Origin: Labyrinthula sp. Ha | Lineage: Eukaryota; Sar; Bigyra; Labyrinthulida; Labyrinthulaceae | Reading direction: 5' to 3' | Assembly (NCBI GenBank): GCA_015227615.1 | Contig: JAALGZ010000004.1 | Coordinates: 1,488,001 to 1,552,000, forward strand | DNA: 64,000 bases | Shown here: one piece after another, positions 10,824 to 21,798 of the stretch | Numbering within the stretch: the first letter of the stretch is position 1 | Layout of the letters: every line of letters starts with the position of its first letter | Made by a program: the position numbers and the translations under genes | The notes under the pieces: generated by a model | What the model saw: the letters and a program-made list of their open reading frames with translations, nothing else | The model's database searches: none | What the model was told of the DNA's origin: nothing

Positions 10824-13800
10824 TCTTATATTTTCAGGGTAATTCCATATTGCGATTGAAGGGGATTTCTTGAAGAAGAACTTCTGGGCAAAACGTATTT
10901 TATACTCTTTACTCGAAGAATACCGTTCGTGATAATAAGATATATATATATTTTTTGTCATGAAATTGCAAAATAATTTATAGGTATCTGACTTAATATA
11001 TGATATCTCACTTTGCTAGCAAATAGGAATTGTGGGTGAAGGTTCTAGGCTATTCGACACTTGAATTCACAAGAGTGTTTGATAATTACTTAAATTGTAA
11101 ATGAAAAGAGTTAAATTTCTATTAACTATACATATATCATTTTTAAAGACACAATTTTTTATTTGAACTGGGAGCAACTATCCCAATTTAAGCTAAAGAA
11201 GGAAAGTGTTTGCTTTTCGACTTCGTTTTCTATTACCTGATGCAATCATTTGGAAATAAAAAATAGTTATTTCTCGCTGAGATAATTTGACGGCAAAGCA
11301 ATTTATTAGAGACTAAAAATATGCCTTTACGAGGCTAAATCGAGTCAAACACACTCCTCCGAGTGTGAAGATGGCATCAGTGCCCAAGGTAGATACAACT
11401 ACTTGGTGCAGTCGTATATTTTGTACATAACTTTACCTCTGTTGTTGCATTCTCACCTTTTTATACATTAAAACTTATTAAATAGATCTGTTTAGGTGAC
11501 ATAATTGACCTGCAAAGAACAGGTTCAAACCACAAAGTGATTTACCACATGGGGCTGACTCTTTAATGGTTAAGGCAGCCATATAAATGGACCCAAATAG
11601 TTTTTCGTCCTTGGATAAGAACAGGGGGGAATATATTTTTACTTTACTTTTGGAAATGGACTAAAGCATGGTAATAATAACTGCCAAATAGAGACGATGT
11701 TGCACGCACCGGGACAAAATAGCATTATGATACTGATTGTGCCCAACTAATCCATCGGACATTATTCAGCTCTTTGATTTGCCATTTGAGTACTTGTAAG
11801 TGGCGTTCAAGTTATACGTGCATGAAGATTTGGTTAGAGCGCTTAAATAAGTTAATTTTTTCAACAGTTTTGGGACAAATGTTTTAAAATAAGTTAAGTT
11901 AATTTACTTGACTACATTATCACGCAAGACATAGACATCTTCTGTTTAATAGTGGCGGTAGTAGGTTGGAGCACTACATGATACCTTCTACTCACACCGA
12001 AAGTGTAACTATAAGCCCAACTACTTGCTAGATATATCTTATGGTAAACAAGATAAATCTATGCTGCTTTCACGAATACCATGCCGTAAGGAAAATTTTA
12101 AGAATTTATATTTAGCTCAGTCAAAATACTAATAGAAACAAGTATTAAGACACTGGATTCTGCAATACGGGCAAACACAGTATGGGAAATAAGCCAACTT
12201 GAAATATTTTGCAAACTGTATAAACCTATTTTCTCTATTTCAAACACAATGTAAATGAAGTAGAAATTAGATTTTACTGACTGACGCTAGGTACGAGAGG
12301 GACATGATGTTATTTCTTGTAAATTTACGAAACAATAATAGCTTTGGATAATCGCAATTGTTTATTTTTTACAGGTTAGAAAAATTTTCACTTCAGAAAG
12401 GGGTGAGAGAGCTTTTTCTTATACGCTAAGCCTGTTCACAATGATATGTGCAAATTTTCAATGCCAAGTCTTTGAACATAAGAAGCTATTATACTAATAA
12501 GAATACTCTCTTTAACATGATCCAACACTGTTATTTCATAATATTTAGTTCGGAAGAAAAATAATGGGGGCATTGGAGACGAATTTAACTTCTTACAAGC
12601 TCTTATTATGTCCATCTAAGTTTTGTATAAAGCAAATTCTAATTTCTTAGATACCCACCGACTTAACTAAAGGTTGTCTGATACTCCTTTATGATGCTAA
12701 TTATTGATTTTACATTTAATCTAGAGTCCCAACTCTAGAGTTTTGCTATTATACTTAGTCCAACATGTGTACCCGAAGCAACCATATTGCAAAAATTCGA
12801 TAAAATTAATTTTATTCTACAAATATAAGTGGTTCTACATGATTGTGTCCCTTTGTAAATACCTGGAAATTTTCCAGAGAAATAGAGAAAATACCGTTTT
12901 TCTGGCAGAAAGATTTTATCAAGTGTTACTTATTTGCTATGCAGAAAATAACAAAAACTTCGTGTTCATTATTTGGTGTTTAGGACACTAAACTATAAAC
13001 CACTCAAGGAGTAAACCATACTTAATTTGACAAAAAAATAGTAATAAGTACGTATATGAATGGAGAATTGCTACATAATACATGTATTAGTTGTTAAAAT
13101 TTCCATAGCATGCAAAATCTTTTGAATACAATGGATGATTCTCAGAGTAGAATTTCTGTAATACGGTGTAAACTTGCTAAAATAGGACTTATAAATTACA
13201 AGAATGAACGACGAGAACATTCGATGTAGTAACGGGTTAAACATATTAGGTTTTTACATCTACCTTTTCAAGGGTAAAATACTTGTTTAGATTTATCTTT
13301 CGTGCTTCGGTGAATGTGAGAGACTTAGATCGGATTAAATACACGGATTCTTCCCTTATCTCCTGTTTTTACCGTGCCTGCTATACCATGAGCATCACTT
13401 TGTGCTTGAGTTTTGTAGAATAGGCCCAGTAACATTTGTCTTTAAAACCCCTTTAAATGTATTAGACCTTTTTCGCCCATTTTATGTTGGTCATACTAAT
13501 CTGAAATCATATTACCTAATGTTTGCAAGGGCTATCTTATCATCTAGGGCAAAACGACACATGAAAGAGAACAGTATTAGATCGAAACCCAACTATTTCT
13601 AGGCAAAGTATAAATATTATTTTCAACCTATTCTTTAGTGAGTTTAACCTAACATAAAGTCTTTTTTGATTTCAGTTTTTCCTTTTCCCCGCATCAGTCT
13701 TATCCAATTCCGATTTTTCTCCATTGAATGCAAGAGAAGAGCTATTTTCCAAATGTTGATATAGAATTCTAACCATATTTCTTAAATAATAATTATGGCA

Positions 13801-14700
13801 CAGTTTAAAATAAGAGAACAAACATCTGCTCTATTTGATTTCCCCCAGTTTCATTGTACATATACTACTCTGATTTCTGAATATAATCAACTGAACGGGA
13901 AATTTATGAGTAAGAAGACACATTAATTAAGAAAACTTAGCATAAATGAACACCAGGAGGATAAGATCATCGCATTCCTTATATATAATATGAACTATAT
14001 GAATACAATCCAAGTTCTTACTGTGATGTGGTCATAGGTGTTTAATGTTGAGAGTTCCATTATTGTGTAGAGTTTTACTAGCGTTTTCAAAAGAAATTTT
14101 AAAATAGTTAAAATGTTTAAAAAGAAGAATTACTTTACATAATGTTTCCCTGTAGCGATAATGGTCCTCATAATACAACAGAACAGAATATAGATAGGCT
14201 TAGTTCTGGGAAAGTTCTTTGGATATCAAAGGGGTATTTAACTTCACATTTCCGTCTAGCAGAAGAAAAACCATTTCTCACCTAAATAGCTTTTTATTAG
14301 AGAAGGGTTTTGAGGAATCATGTTGAGCCAACGGTTGATAAGGAATACGTTGTATGTTTCACCGAATGCCCATAACAGTATCGTTTTCTACAAGAAATAT
14401 TCAGTATGTACATCTTTTTTTCTCGGTAACTAAAGCAGAATGAATTGACGCGGCAAAAAAGGCGACATTCAGTAATAAATGTATATTATTTTGTGGTTCT
14501 AATTCATCAAGAAATAATGTTCCATTGACGCCATTATATCTTAACAGCGAACTAGATATATAGCACTAAGATATTACCAAACCAAACAATGCTGATAGAG
14601 TCCAGTCTTAAAGGATATAAATACCCCATAAATTTTTCTCTTGTCAATGTAAATTTGTTTCGCTAAATTAAAAGAATTTTCTATTAGCTTAACAAAATTT
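10824..14700. other. gene desert, first part
   Basis: About 3.9 kb of AT-rich sequence with only short chance frames (for example 12743-12991 plus and 13402-13602 plus), none with recognisable motifs or neighbours. No tRNA, rRNA or ordered repeat was seen. The bases just upstream of 10823 presumably include the promoter of the 787-residue gene, but I see no distinctive element there. Confidence 0.45.
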
Positions 14701-15145
14701 AACTACCAGTTTTTATTCTATCTTTGAAATTTACCATCTGGGGTATTTGCACTTGGTCAAGCACCCGGGATGTCTAACTGCTGACACTCGCCAACTTGGT
14801 TTGGTTAGGAAGGTAATCACAATAAATAATAAACAGACCCTTCCATACTATTATTATTTCTAGAAACTCTGCTAGAGTGAGACAATCGCAGTCCATGAAA
14901 ATTTTCATTTGTAGTACATATCATTTTCAAAGCTATTCAACATCGAACTATCCTTAACAAGAGGTAAAATATTCCCCCAACATACATTTTTCAATTTAAA
15001 AATTCTTCTATGTTTACTATCTAGGTCATAGGCAAGATTATCCTTTTCTTGGTAAAATCAATATTGACGTTGGTGCACAATCTTGGGTCATAGGAGAAGA
15101 GATCTGAGGCAATGGAGTCGGAGTCGGAGTCAGAATCATTCATTT
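14700..15145 (-). pseudogene. broken coding-like stretch, unassigned
   Basis: On the minus strand an ATG at about 15145 opens MNDSDSDSDSIASDLF and continues as SYDPRLCTNVNIDF. A shift of frame then gives NLAYDLDSKHRRIFKLK and NVCWGNILPLVKDSSM, and a further shift gives MKIFMDCDCLTLAEFLE followed by YCDYLPNQTKLASVSS. The three pieces are consecutive, on one strand and have coding-like composition, which suggests one decayed gene rather than chance. A Ser-Asp repeat (GGAGTC units on the plus strand near 15115-15130) is at its start. I recognise no family. It lies just outside a MITE copy. Confidence 0.3.
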
Positions 15146-15414
15146 TCCTGATTGGTTGTGAGCTGAAGCTTCATATTTGACCAAAATGTTTCATTTCGGG
15201 TTTGTTGCATCTTACTACTATTTTACAGTGAAATTAAATCGGTAAATACAGCTACTTAGTCCTTAACTATTAGCACATATTTTACTACTGAGGCCACTGA
15301 GGGTAATGTTTATAGAAAAAAACCCAAGCTTATTTCATCAATTTCTGGTCTTAAAATAAAATCATTGAAAGCACCTACTCAGAGTATCTCTGTTATGAGC
15401 AAATTACTCTCTAA

Positions 15415-15895
15415 TAGGGGTGGAATTTGACTTATTCGCAAGTTATCAATAAGGAGTTTCCCTTTATTTTTCTTATTGCTTGATTCCAATAATTCTCCAA
15501 CAATTTTTTTTGGTTACTGGTAATTAATTGACTATCAATAATTAATCGGGCTAGAAGGCCCTTAGCCAAAAAGTCACAAAATACCTTTTCTTTCTTTAAG
15601 CGTATGCAAACCTTCAAAAAACTCGCTACGTTGCCTAACCACATCCTATTACCGGATTATTCCCAGTTTATGTGCTCAGTTATTAAAGGTTTCAATACAG
15701 TGTATAAACTAAATAAGAAGTTCTCAGTAATTTAAGATAAAGTCACATACTCCACCTTTATTCTGGTAATCAATTGATAACCAGAATATAATCAGAATCA
15801 TTTGATAAGTTTAAATTCACAATTCTTTCATTGATAATCAGAATTGAAATAATTATCAAATAATTAATGATAATTTTTATCAAATCCCAACCCTA
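15415..15895. mobile_element. MITE copy 1, TIR element with TA duplication
   Basis: The left end reads TAGGGGTGGAATTTGACTTA. The right end, read on the opposite strand, is TAGGGTTGGGATTTGATAA, so the ends form an imperfect inverted repeat flanked by TA on both sides. Inside are paired blocks of the type TTGATAATCAATTG next to both ends, an interior ACCGGATTATT block shared with copy 4 and no coding capacity. Length is about 480 bp. TA target duplications and short inverted ends are typical of non-autonomous Tc1/mariner-type elements; the parent transposase is not in the window. Confidence 0.75.
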
Positions 15896-16149
15896 CTCAC
15901 TACATTTGTTATCAAGGTCCTATCACACGATGTGTTTCACCTACCATTATTTTGAACAGTTTCGCAGCTTGGTGTTGATACTCTTCGATTAATTTTGGCG
16001 CTTGTTTGCATAGGGATTTTTCAACACCCGGGTTCATCAACCACTTCAGGTATTAAGCATGGGAAAGTAAAATAGAATGTCACAATACCTCGTAATTACA
16101 TGTTGGTTGTGCATAAGAAAAATGATGTACAAACATGCATTATTGACCC

Positions 16150-16783
16150 AACATGAAGAAGGCTGATGAGAGTTGGTGTTAGACGAGAGCACATGTGTTT
16201 ATGTATAAAATCCCTCATTAACTTTTCATGTACTACATCTGTATTTAGGGTCGAACAATTTCTTTAGAAATTCGATGGTTCTTAGCAGCTAACCATCCTT
16301 TGAAAATTGAAATATCAAAGGCTCCCACAAGAACAGCATGAATAAACCATTGAAATATGGGATTGTCATGAAAAATAAATTCAAAGGACCTCATTTCACT
16401 CAAAATCCCTTTGCAAGATCTTCAAAAGTTGATTATGAAACAGCATGGAAACTTAATATCTGTAAACTATTTGGATTTTTTATTACATTGATTGAGGAAT
16501 TTTTATAGATGGTTCCAATTGCTGATCACAAAAAAATAACCTATTAACTTCCGTGGATGATCATAGATTCTTAAGACGCTGCATCCCAAGTTTGTATGTG
16601 CCAATTCAGGTTCGTCATGGTAGTATTCCAGGAATGCGAAAGTGTTTGCTACTACAAATGCTCTCATTTTACAGATTTTGTACAAATATAGCCGCTTAAA
16701 CCAGCTCTTTGCGTAAACAAATTTAAGATATACTCGTTCGTGAATAGCTGCTACGTTATTTGTGCCTACGAACATGAAAAAAA
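16150..16783 (-). pseudogene. possible piggyBac-like transposase remnant
   Basis: A 90-codon frame (16503-16775) on the minus strand contains LGCSVLRIYDHPRKLIGYFF preceded by AFVVANTFAFLEYYHDE. The spacing resembles the piggyBac transposase core, where a DSKTGYxxxFxxYxGK strand is followed by LGxxVVLxL...GYxxxFDNFFTS; the catalytic Asp of that last motif is not present. Further along the strand, in shifted frames, RSFEFIFHDNPIFQWF could be the later WxDNKPV block. Stops interrupt the series. The likeness is faint and was judged by eye, so this could instead be a different decayed gene. Confidence 0.25.
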
Positions 16784-16799
16784 TTAATCATTTATGTAG

Positions 16800-19120
16800 G
16801 TGATTAAGATGCTTCTACATCATTCAGGTTGTTTGACCTAAAAAAATGATTTGTAAATAGAATCTTAGCAGTAGTAGGAATCTATAAATGTTCCAAAAAC
16901 TCCATTAGTCTAAAACAAGAAAAGAATAATGAAGATAGAAGCCATACACATAGAAAAGCTACGTTTGGTTTTAATTGAATCACCTGTGAGGTTTATCAAA
17001 CTTCTAATATGGTGAGCAACAAAATTTATAAGTTAAAATCTTATTTACTCTAAATGGCTACATGCTACCAACAAGGTATAGTGCCTAGCAAAGCAAAAAA
17101 GCAACATTAGTTTTGAACTACTATTATCTAAGAGGCTAACGCACTTATCAACTAAGTGATTTATTACCAGAAAAAGGAATTTTTTGACGAGTGAACGAAA
17201 TCTATTCCTAAATCAGTTAAGCCCAACTAGTAAAGCGAGATGTTATGTAAGGTTTCTTTGATTTGGATGTCAGGATCGAGCTTTATCTCTTATGTATTGG
17301 GATAAAATCTTACCTACAAACTTCATAAAAGGCCATATTACAGCAGACCAGTATGGGCACTGCATTCCCAATTCAATACTATCAATGATCAAAACATAGA
17401 AAAGATTGTCTAGCGCTCAGCATCAATTCATTTAGCTTTATGGGAATGGAATTAAGGGTGTTTCTTCAGGGAAAGGATACCTTCTATTGCATTTTACGTA
17501 TCAATGAACTATAGCCATATGTCCGCGGATATAAAGGTAGTAGCTTGAAAACTCAAGTATATGTCTTAAAATATATTTTCTAAACTTTTTTCTTATATTT
17601 TTTAGTGATAGCTTAAAGGTTATATAAAAAATACAAGTATTCACAAACAGTTGGCAAGATTGAACAAGCTTCGTCCCTATTGTTATCCCATTGGCACTTC
17701 TGCGCCCAAAGCTGCAAGATAGCATAAATAATAATTATTATTAATACACCAACTTCTTCAAGTTCTGTACCATATTCTCAGCTCATATTGTAACCCCAAG
17801 GTTTATAATTTAAACTCAAACTGAAGATCTTATCATATACAGTTGAACCCACGTTCACAGAATTCTATAATTCGTAGTTTCACATTGAAGGGATGAAGCA
17901 TAAAGAAGTGGGCTAATATGGTTTGAGAGAAGAATATGTTCTGGTTCTTTTCAATTCTTTTTGGGTGTAAATAAATATATTTTTTTTTGGAATTATTTAC
18001 GCCTTCCTGAATAAATGTCTATACCAAATGATTGAGAGCGCACTTTAAAGGTATTATAACACTTCGTACGTCTCATAACATGAATTCCATTTCACAAAGC
18101 AATGGCACAGGTTTTTAGTTGCTAAGAACAGTAAAAAATGTTGCAAGTATGCTACAGAAGGTTTAATCTAAACTATTTGGCGTCTTGGACCCCATGTACA
18201 ATCTTTGTATTCAAATGTTTTTGTATATTTTATTTTTCTGTTGTTTTTCTTAAAGTTATATAATAATTGAGATTGCCTACATGCAAATTCGCTACAACAC
18301 TGACTTTTCATGGTTTTTCTATGATCTACTTTCAAAAAAATATAAGTTTCATTCTAGGATAAAATACTGTGAAATAATTTGGGGTTTGTTAACTCAATAT
18401 ATTGCAAAAAAAGAAAAGGGATCTAGACTGAAAATCTAATCGGTCCGAATAAGTTGGGTCTCTAAATATTTATTCTACAAGAATAAAATATTTTATGTTT
18501 GTGTAAGAGAGATAAAAAAGACAATTGCGTGAGAGGCTATTCCTTCTTTTCTCCTCAAGAAACAATTGAAGAATAATGAGCAGTCTAAATAGCTTAGCAA
18601 ACAAAGCTCCTCGTGCAATTTTTTTCTTATTTTAATGTAGATAAAACACAAAAGATGTTATTTCAAATAATTATTGATTTTTATTTGAATCTAAGAGTTA
18701 CATTCCACACAAACTATCATTTTTCTATTAAAGTAGTTAAACGAAATGACAAGATTACAGAGGCATCCTTAATGAAAACTATGCGTTTTATGCTGTATCC
18801 CTTTAAGAAATAACTTCAGGGAAAAGTTTCTATTTTTTCTTAGAGCTGTGTAGATTTTCCTTTAAGTGCTATACAGAATAAAATTGGATGAAGTGCTTTA
18901 TGAACGAAGAGAGACTAATATTTCAACCTTTATCCATACTCCAAACCAAACTGTATTGACTTAAGTCATGTCTAGTTTTTCTAACAGGAAAGAAAAATTA
19001 AAGGCTAAGGACACCTAACGAAGAGAATACTGAAAATGCCGTATCTTCATAACACACCAGAAAATATAGATGGAAACGGGAAAATCATTTAACAGAGAAG
19101 TACCAAGATAATATGCCTGG
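16800..19120. other. gene desert, second part
   Basis: AT-rich sequence with only short unsupported frames (17501-17725 minus; 18613-18813 plus). No repeat copy of the MITE family, RNA gene or recognisable protein fragment was seen. Confidence 0.4.
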
Positions 19121-19161
19121 GTTTATTGGACCAACAAAACTAAATCCACGCTATAACAATA

Positions 19162-20127
19162 TTAATCGTTCTTCTTATTTCCAGTACTCATACCTGCTTC
19201 CTCTGTAGCAACGTGACTATGGCCATGGCTTTCGTGTGAATGACCATGGTGCTCATGACTGTGTCCATGACTCTCATGAGAATGACCTTGATCCTGGTGA
19301 CTATGTCCGTGATTGTCATGACTATGGCCATGACCACCATGTCCATGATCGTGACCACAACCTTGTCTATTAGCCATACCCTTTTCCTGCATAATCATTG
19401 TTAAAGCAGTTAGTTCATGAAGAGTTTTTTGTTCTTGTTCAGACAACTTATCCATGAACTTTAGAGCTTCCTCTTTACTCATAGCCATAAGCTTCTTTCG
19501 AAACTCCATTCCCCGATCTTTTATCTCAATTATATACCTTCCTTTTTCTGTATTACTCATCCTAGCCATCCTTGATAGCATCTCTTGCTTCAGTTCTGTC
19601 ACAACTTTCTTCTCTGTCTGTCTTTTATCATAAGCCTTTTTACCAAGTAAGTTTATACCGATGAATTTTTCCTCTGCAGATTTAAATGAGTTTAAGAGAT
19701 GGACAAGTTGCTTTTTACTTTCTTCAGGTAACCTTGGATTACTCAAAGACCTGTGTAAGTTATTCAGACAATGCGCTCCGAGAGCAGGATCTATTCCTAG
19801 ACTTTCCCAGGTTTCTTCATAGCTCTTTGAAAGTTTCTCCCGAATAAAACCAAGCTTCAAGTTGGGATTCTTATTTATTCTTTCATTTTCGTTTTTCTCT
19901 AGTTCCTCAGCGATTGTCTCAGTAAGAGTTGTTTCATTAAGTTTGTCGATTGTCTTTATTAGGAAGGCTATAAAGGTTTTGGTTGTTATTGTTGTAGTCT
20001 CTAATATAGGTTTAGATTTAATTTCTTCTTCTGCATTATCAATAAGATCTAATAAGTCTGCTGGTAGTTGGTTGGCCTCCTCTTCTGAGATGGAGAGGTT
20101 GTTTGTCTTCTCATTTATTTCTTCCAT
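19162..20127 (-). CDS. His-rich C-terminal protein, probable metal binder
   Basis: The protein is 321 residues from the first in-frame ATG (MEEINEKTNN); the frame stays open further upstream but without an ATG and through a tRNA-like sequence. Residues 1-250 are charged and helical (KKVVTELKQEMLSRMARMS; DKLSEQEQKTLHELTALT). From about residue 257 comes a striking tail, GCGHDHGHGGHGHSH, then five 7-residue repeats of the form xxHGHSH (DNHGHSH, QDQGHSH, ESHGHSH, EHHGHSH, ESHGHSH). Such tails bind Zn, Ni or Co in other proteins; here metal binding is inferred. There are no membrane segments, so it is not a ZIP or CDF transporter. I do not recognise the helical part. The next gene on this strand, SAS-6, begins far upstream. 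Confidence 0.75.
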   Translation of the reverse strand: MEEINEKTNNLSISEEEANQLPADLLDLIDNAEEEIKSKPILETTTITTKTFIAFLIKTIDKLNETTLTETIAEELEKNENERINKNPNLKLGFIREKLSKSYEETWESLGIDPALGAHCLNNLHRSLSNPRLPEESKKQLVHLLNSFKSAEEKFIGINLLGKKAYDKRQTEKKVVTELKQEMLSRMARMSNTEKGRYIIEIKDRGMEFRKKLMAMSKEEALKFMDKLSEQEQKTLHELTALTMIMQEKGMANRQGCGHDHGHGGHGHSHDNHGHSHQDQGHSHESHGHSHEHHGHSHESHGHSHVATEEAGMSTGNKKND

Positions 20128-20269
20128 CTTCGATTTCTTGCCTGGTTCCAATATGGCATTACTACCAGTACTATAGCATTGAATCAGAATTTTTTTTAGA
20201 ATGAGCCTACTTGGAGGTTGGAAACTCTTTGGTCTTACAAAGAGGACATAACTGACCCAAAGCCCTTTC

Positions 20270-20412
20270 TTGCGTTGTGTGGGACTTGAACCCACCAAAT
20301 CAACCCCCCGGCACGTTTTCTTGTCATGACACTGAAAACTTGAACGACTAATACTCCACGGAGTCAATCATTCAAGGCTGAGTGTCTTACCCCTAAGGCC
20401 TTGACGACTTGG
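20270..20412 (-). repeat. tRNA-like (SINE-like) sequence with A and B boxes
   Basis: On the minus strand AAGGCCTTAGGGGTAAG (20386-20402) fits an RNA polymerase III A box. GTGGGTTCAAGTCCCAC (20279-20295) is a perfect T arm with a 5-bp stem, 7-base loop and B box. The two are about 90 bases apart, too far for a simple tRNA, and the 7 bases flanking each side do not pair as an acceptor stem. It is therefore better read as a tRNA-derived SINE end or a tRNA pseudogene than as a working tRNA. It lies 5' of the His-rich gene. No second copy was noticed in the window. Confidence 0.4.
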
Positions 20413-21281
20413 GGAATCAAGATTCAGAAAGAGCACTTTATAGTCGAGACATGGGGATTCTTCCAGAACTCCTGGGAATGGAGAAAGAGCCTAAAATCCG
20501 GTTTGGGCTCTGGTCAGATTCGAAAAAGGACTTGAGAAATAATCTAAGATCCACCTGTTTTAGAATTTCATGCCTTGAAATTTCCCAAAAGATATTAAAA
20601 TTATAGAGTCACACAACAAGTCTTGACAAATATGCGCGCCAAGAAACATCAAGAATGAGGAGAACTTGCTGAACTCGAAAAAGTCAGCTATTCTCTTTTA
20701 TTTTCTTTAATTATTGGCAGCTTCGGACCTTGTATGTGTAGAAGCGCGTGAAAATGGCAACTTAACTAAAGTGTTAGCGAAGGACTGGACAAAGAGGTAA
20801 AATTAATTTAGTGAGTGTGCCCTAAAATATTAATTTCATTTTATTATAACCTTTACACATTTGCTTTATTGCTTCTGCTTGTACTCAATCTATAACCTGT
20901 CATGAGTGTTAACTCTCTTGTAATTGAAACTTTGTTTAGACAGGTGGATTTGGATTTCATGTTATTTGAGGTGCTAACTGGAAAAATGATCCTCAGAATT
21001 AATTCAGTCATTCGTAAGACCAGCCCAATTGGCAAATCCATTATCTGCAATCTCCATCCATACGCGCCTAGAAACCCTATCCAAGTGTGGATCTCCATTT
21101 TATTCAAGTTCTTACACTCGGTGCAAAACATGTGGGAAAACGTGAAACCTTAGGAATCACTCAAGTCAAGAAAGATTGGAGGAAGAAAGGGGTCGTAAAG
21201 GTAACGGGAATAAAAAATAGGGGCTCCTCTAAGTTTCTCGAGTAGGATTTCTGAATACTAACCTCATTCTAGAGTTCCCAC
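20412..21281. other. intergenic, nothing assigned
   Basis: Short overlapping frames occur on both strands at 20850-21150 but carry no recognisable motif. Purine-rich plus-strand stretches near 20410-20600 show no clear function. Confidence 0.35.
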
Positions 21282-21616
21282 TAGGGATCGGATTTGATTT
21301 ATTGATAGTTTATCAATAAATATTTTTAACATATTTTGTTTATTGATTGCTTCTGCTAATTCCCCAACCATTTTCAATGATTGTTGATAATCAAGTGACT
21401 ATCAATAACTGGAGGTATATGGTCCTACTGTGTCATATTCCAGAGTTATTGCCGGGTAGTGCGGTCTTTTTATATGAATTTTCATACGGTGGAAAATGAA
21501 ATACATGTTTTGGGGACCGTTTTGCTGAATGTGGTGTGGTCCAGTCTTGCATTGATAATCAGAAACAAAACAATTATCAATTAATTTTCGATAATTTTTA
21601 GCATTTCGAATGCCTA
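21282..21616. mobile_element. MITE copy 2
   Basis: The left end reads TAGGGATCGGATTTGATTTA. The right end, read on the opposite strand, begins TAGGCATTCGAAATGCTAAA. Both abut a TA. It shares with the other copies the subterminal TTGATAATCAAxTGACTATCAATAA block, the GATTG..TCTGCTAATTCCCCAACCATTTT region and the CATTGATAATCAGAA block. It is about 335 bp and has a different middle, so it is partly deleted or recombined. Confidence 0.65.
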
Positions 21617-21798
21617 GTTTCCACCGTTTTTGGTTGATAGTGATTCAAATATTATAAGAGAAAAATTTGGTTCGACATGCAGGGCCTACGGCACAAAACA
21701 GAAAACAGCGGATCATGAATCGGAAGGTAGCTAACCAGAGTCCAATTGCTACTAGTATAAAACAAACCAATCTATTACCTATGAGGACACAGTGGCAA

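Noticed and set aside
12743-12991. 82-codon frame as a gene
   Set aside because: No motif, no neighbour and composition close to the surrounding AT-rich sequence.
19162-20127. ZIP or CDF metal transporter because of the His-rich tail
   Set aside because: There are no transmembrane segments; the rest of the protein is charged helix.
20128-20367. 80-residue N-terminal extension of the His-rich protein
   Set aside because: The frame is open but begins at TTG, runs through the tRNA-like sequence and has no ATG; the first ATG is at 20127.
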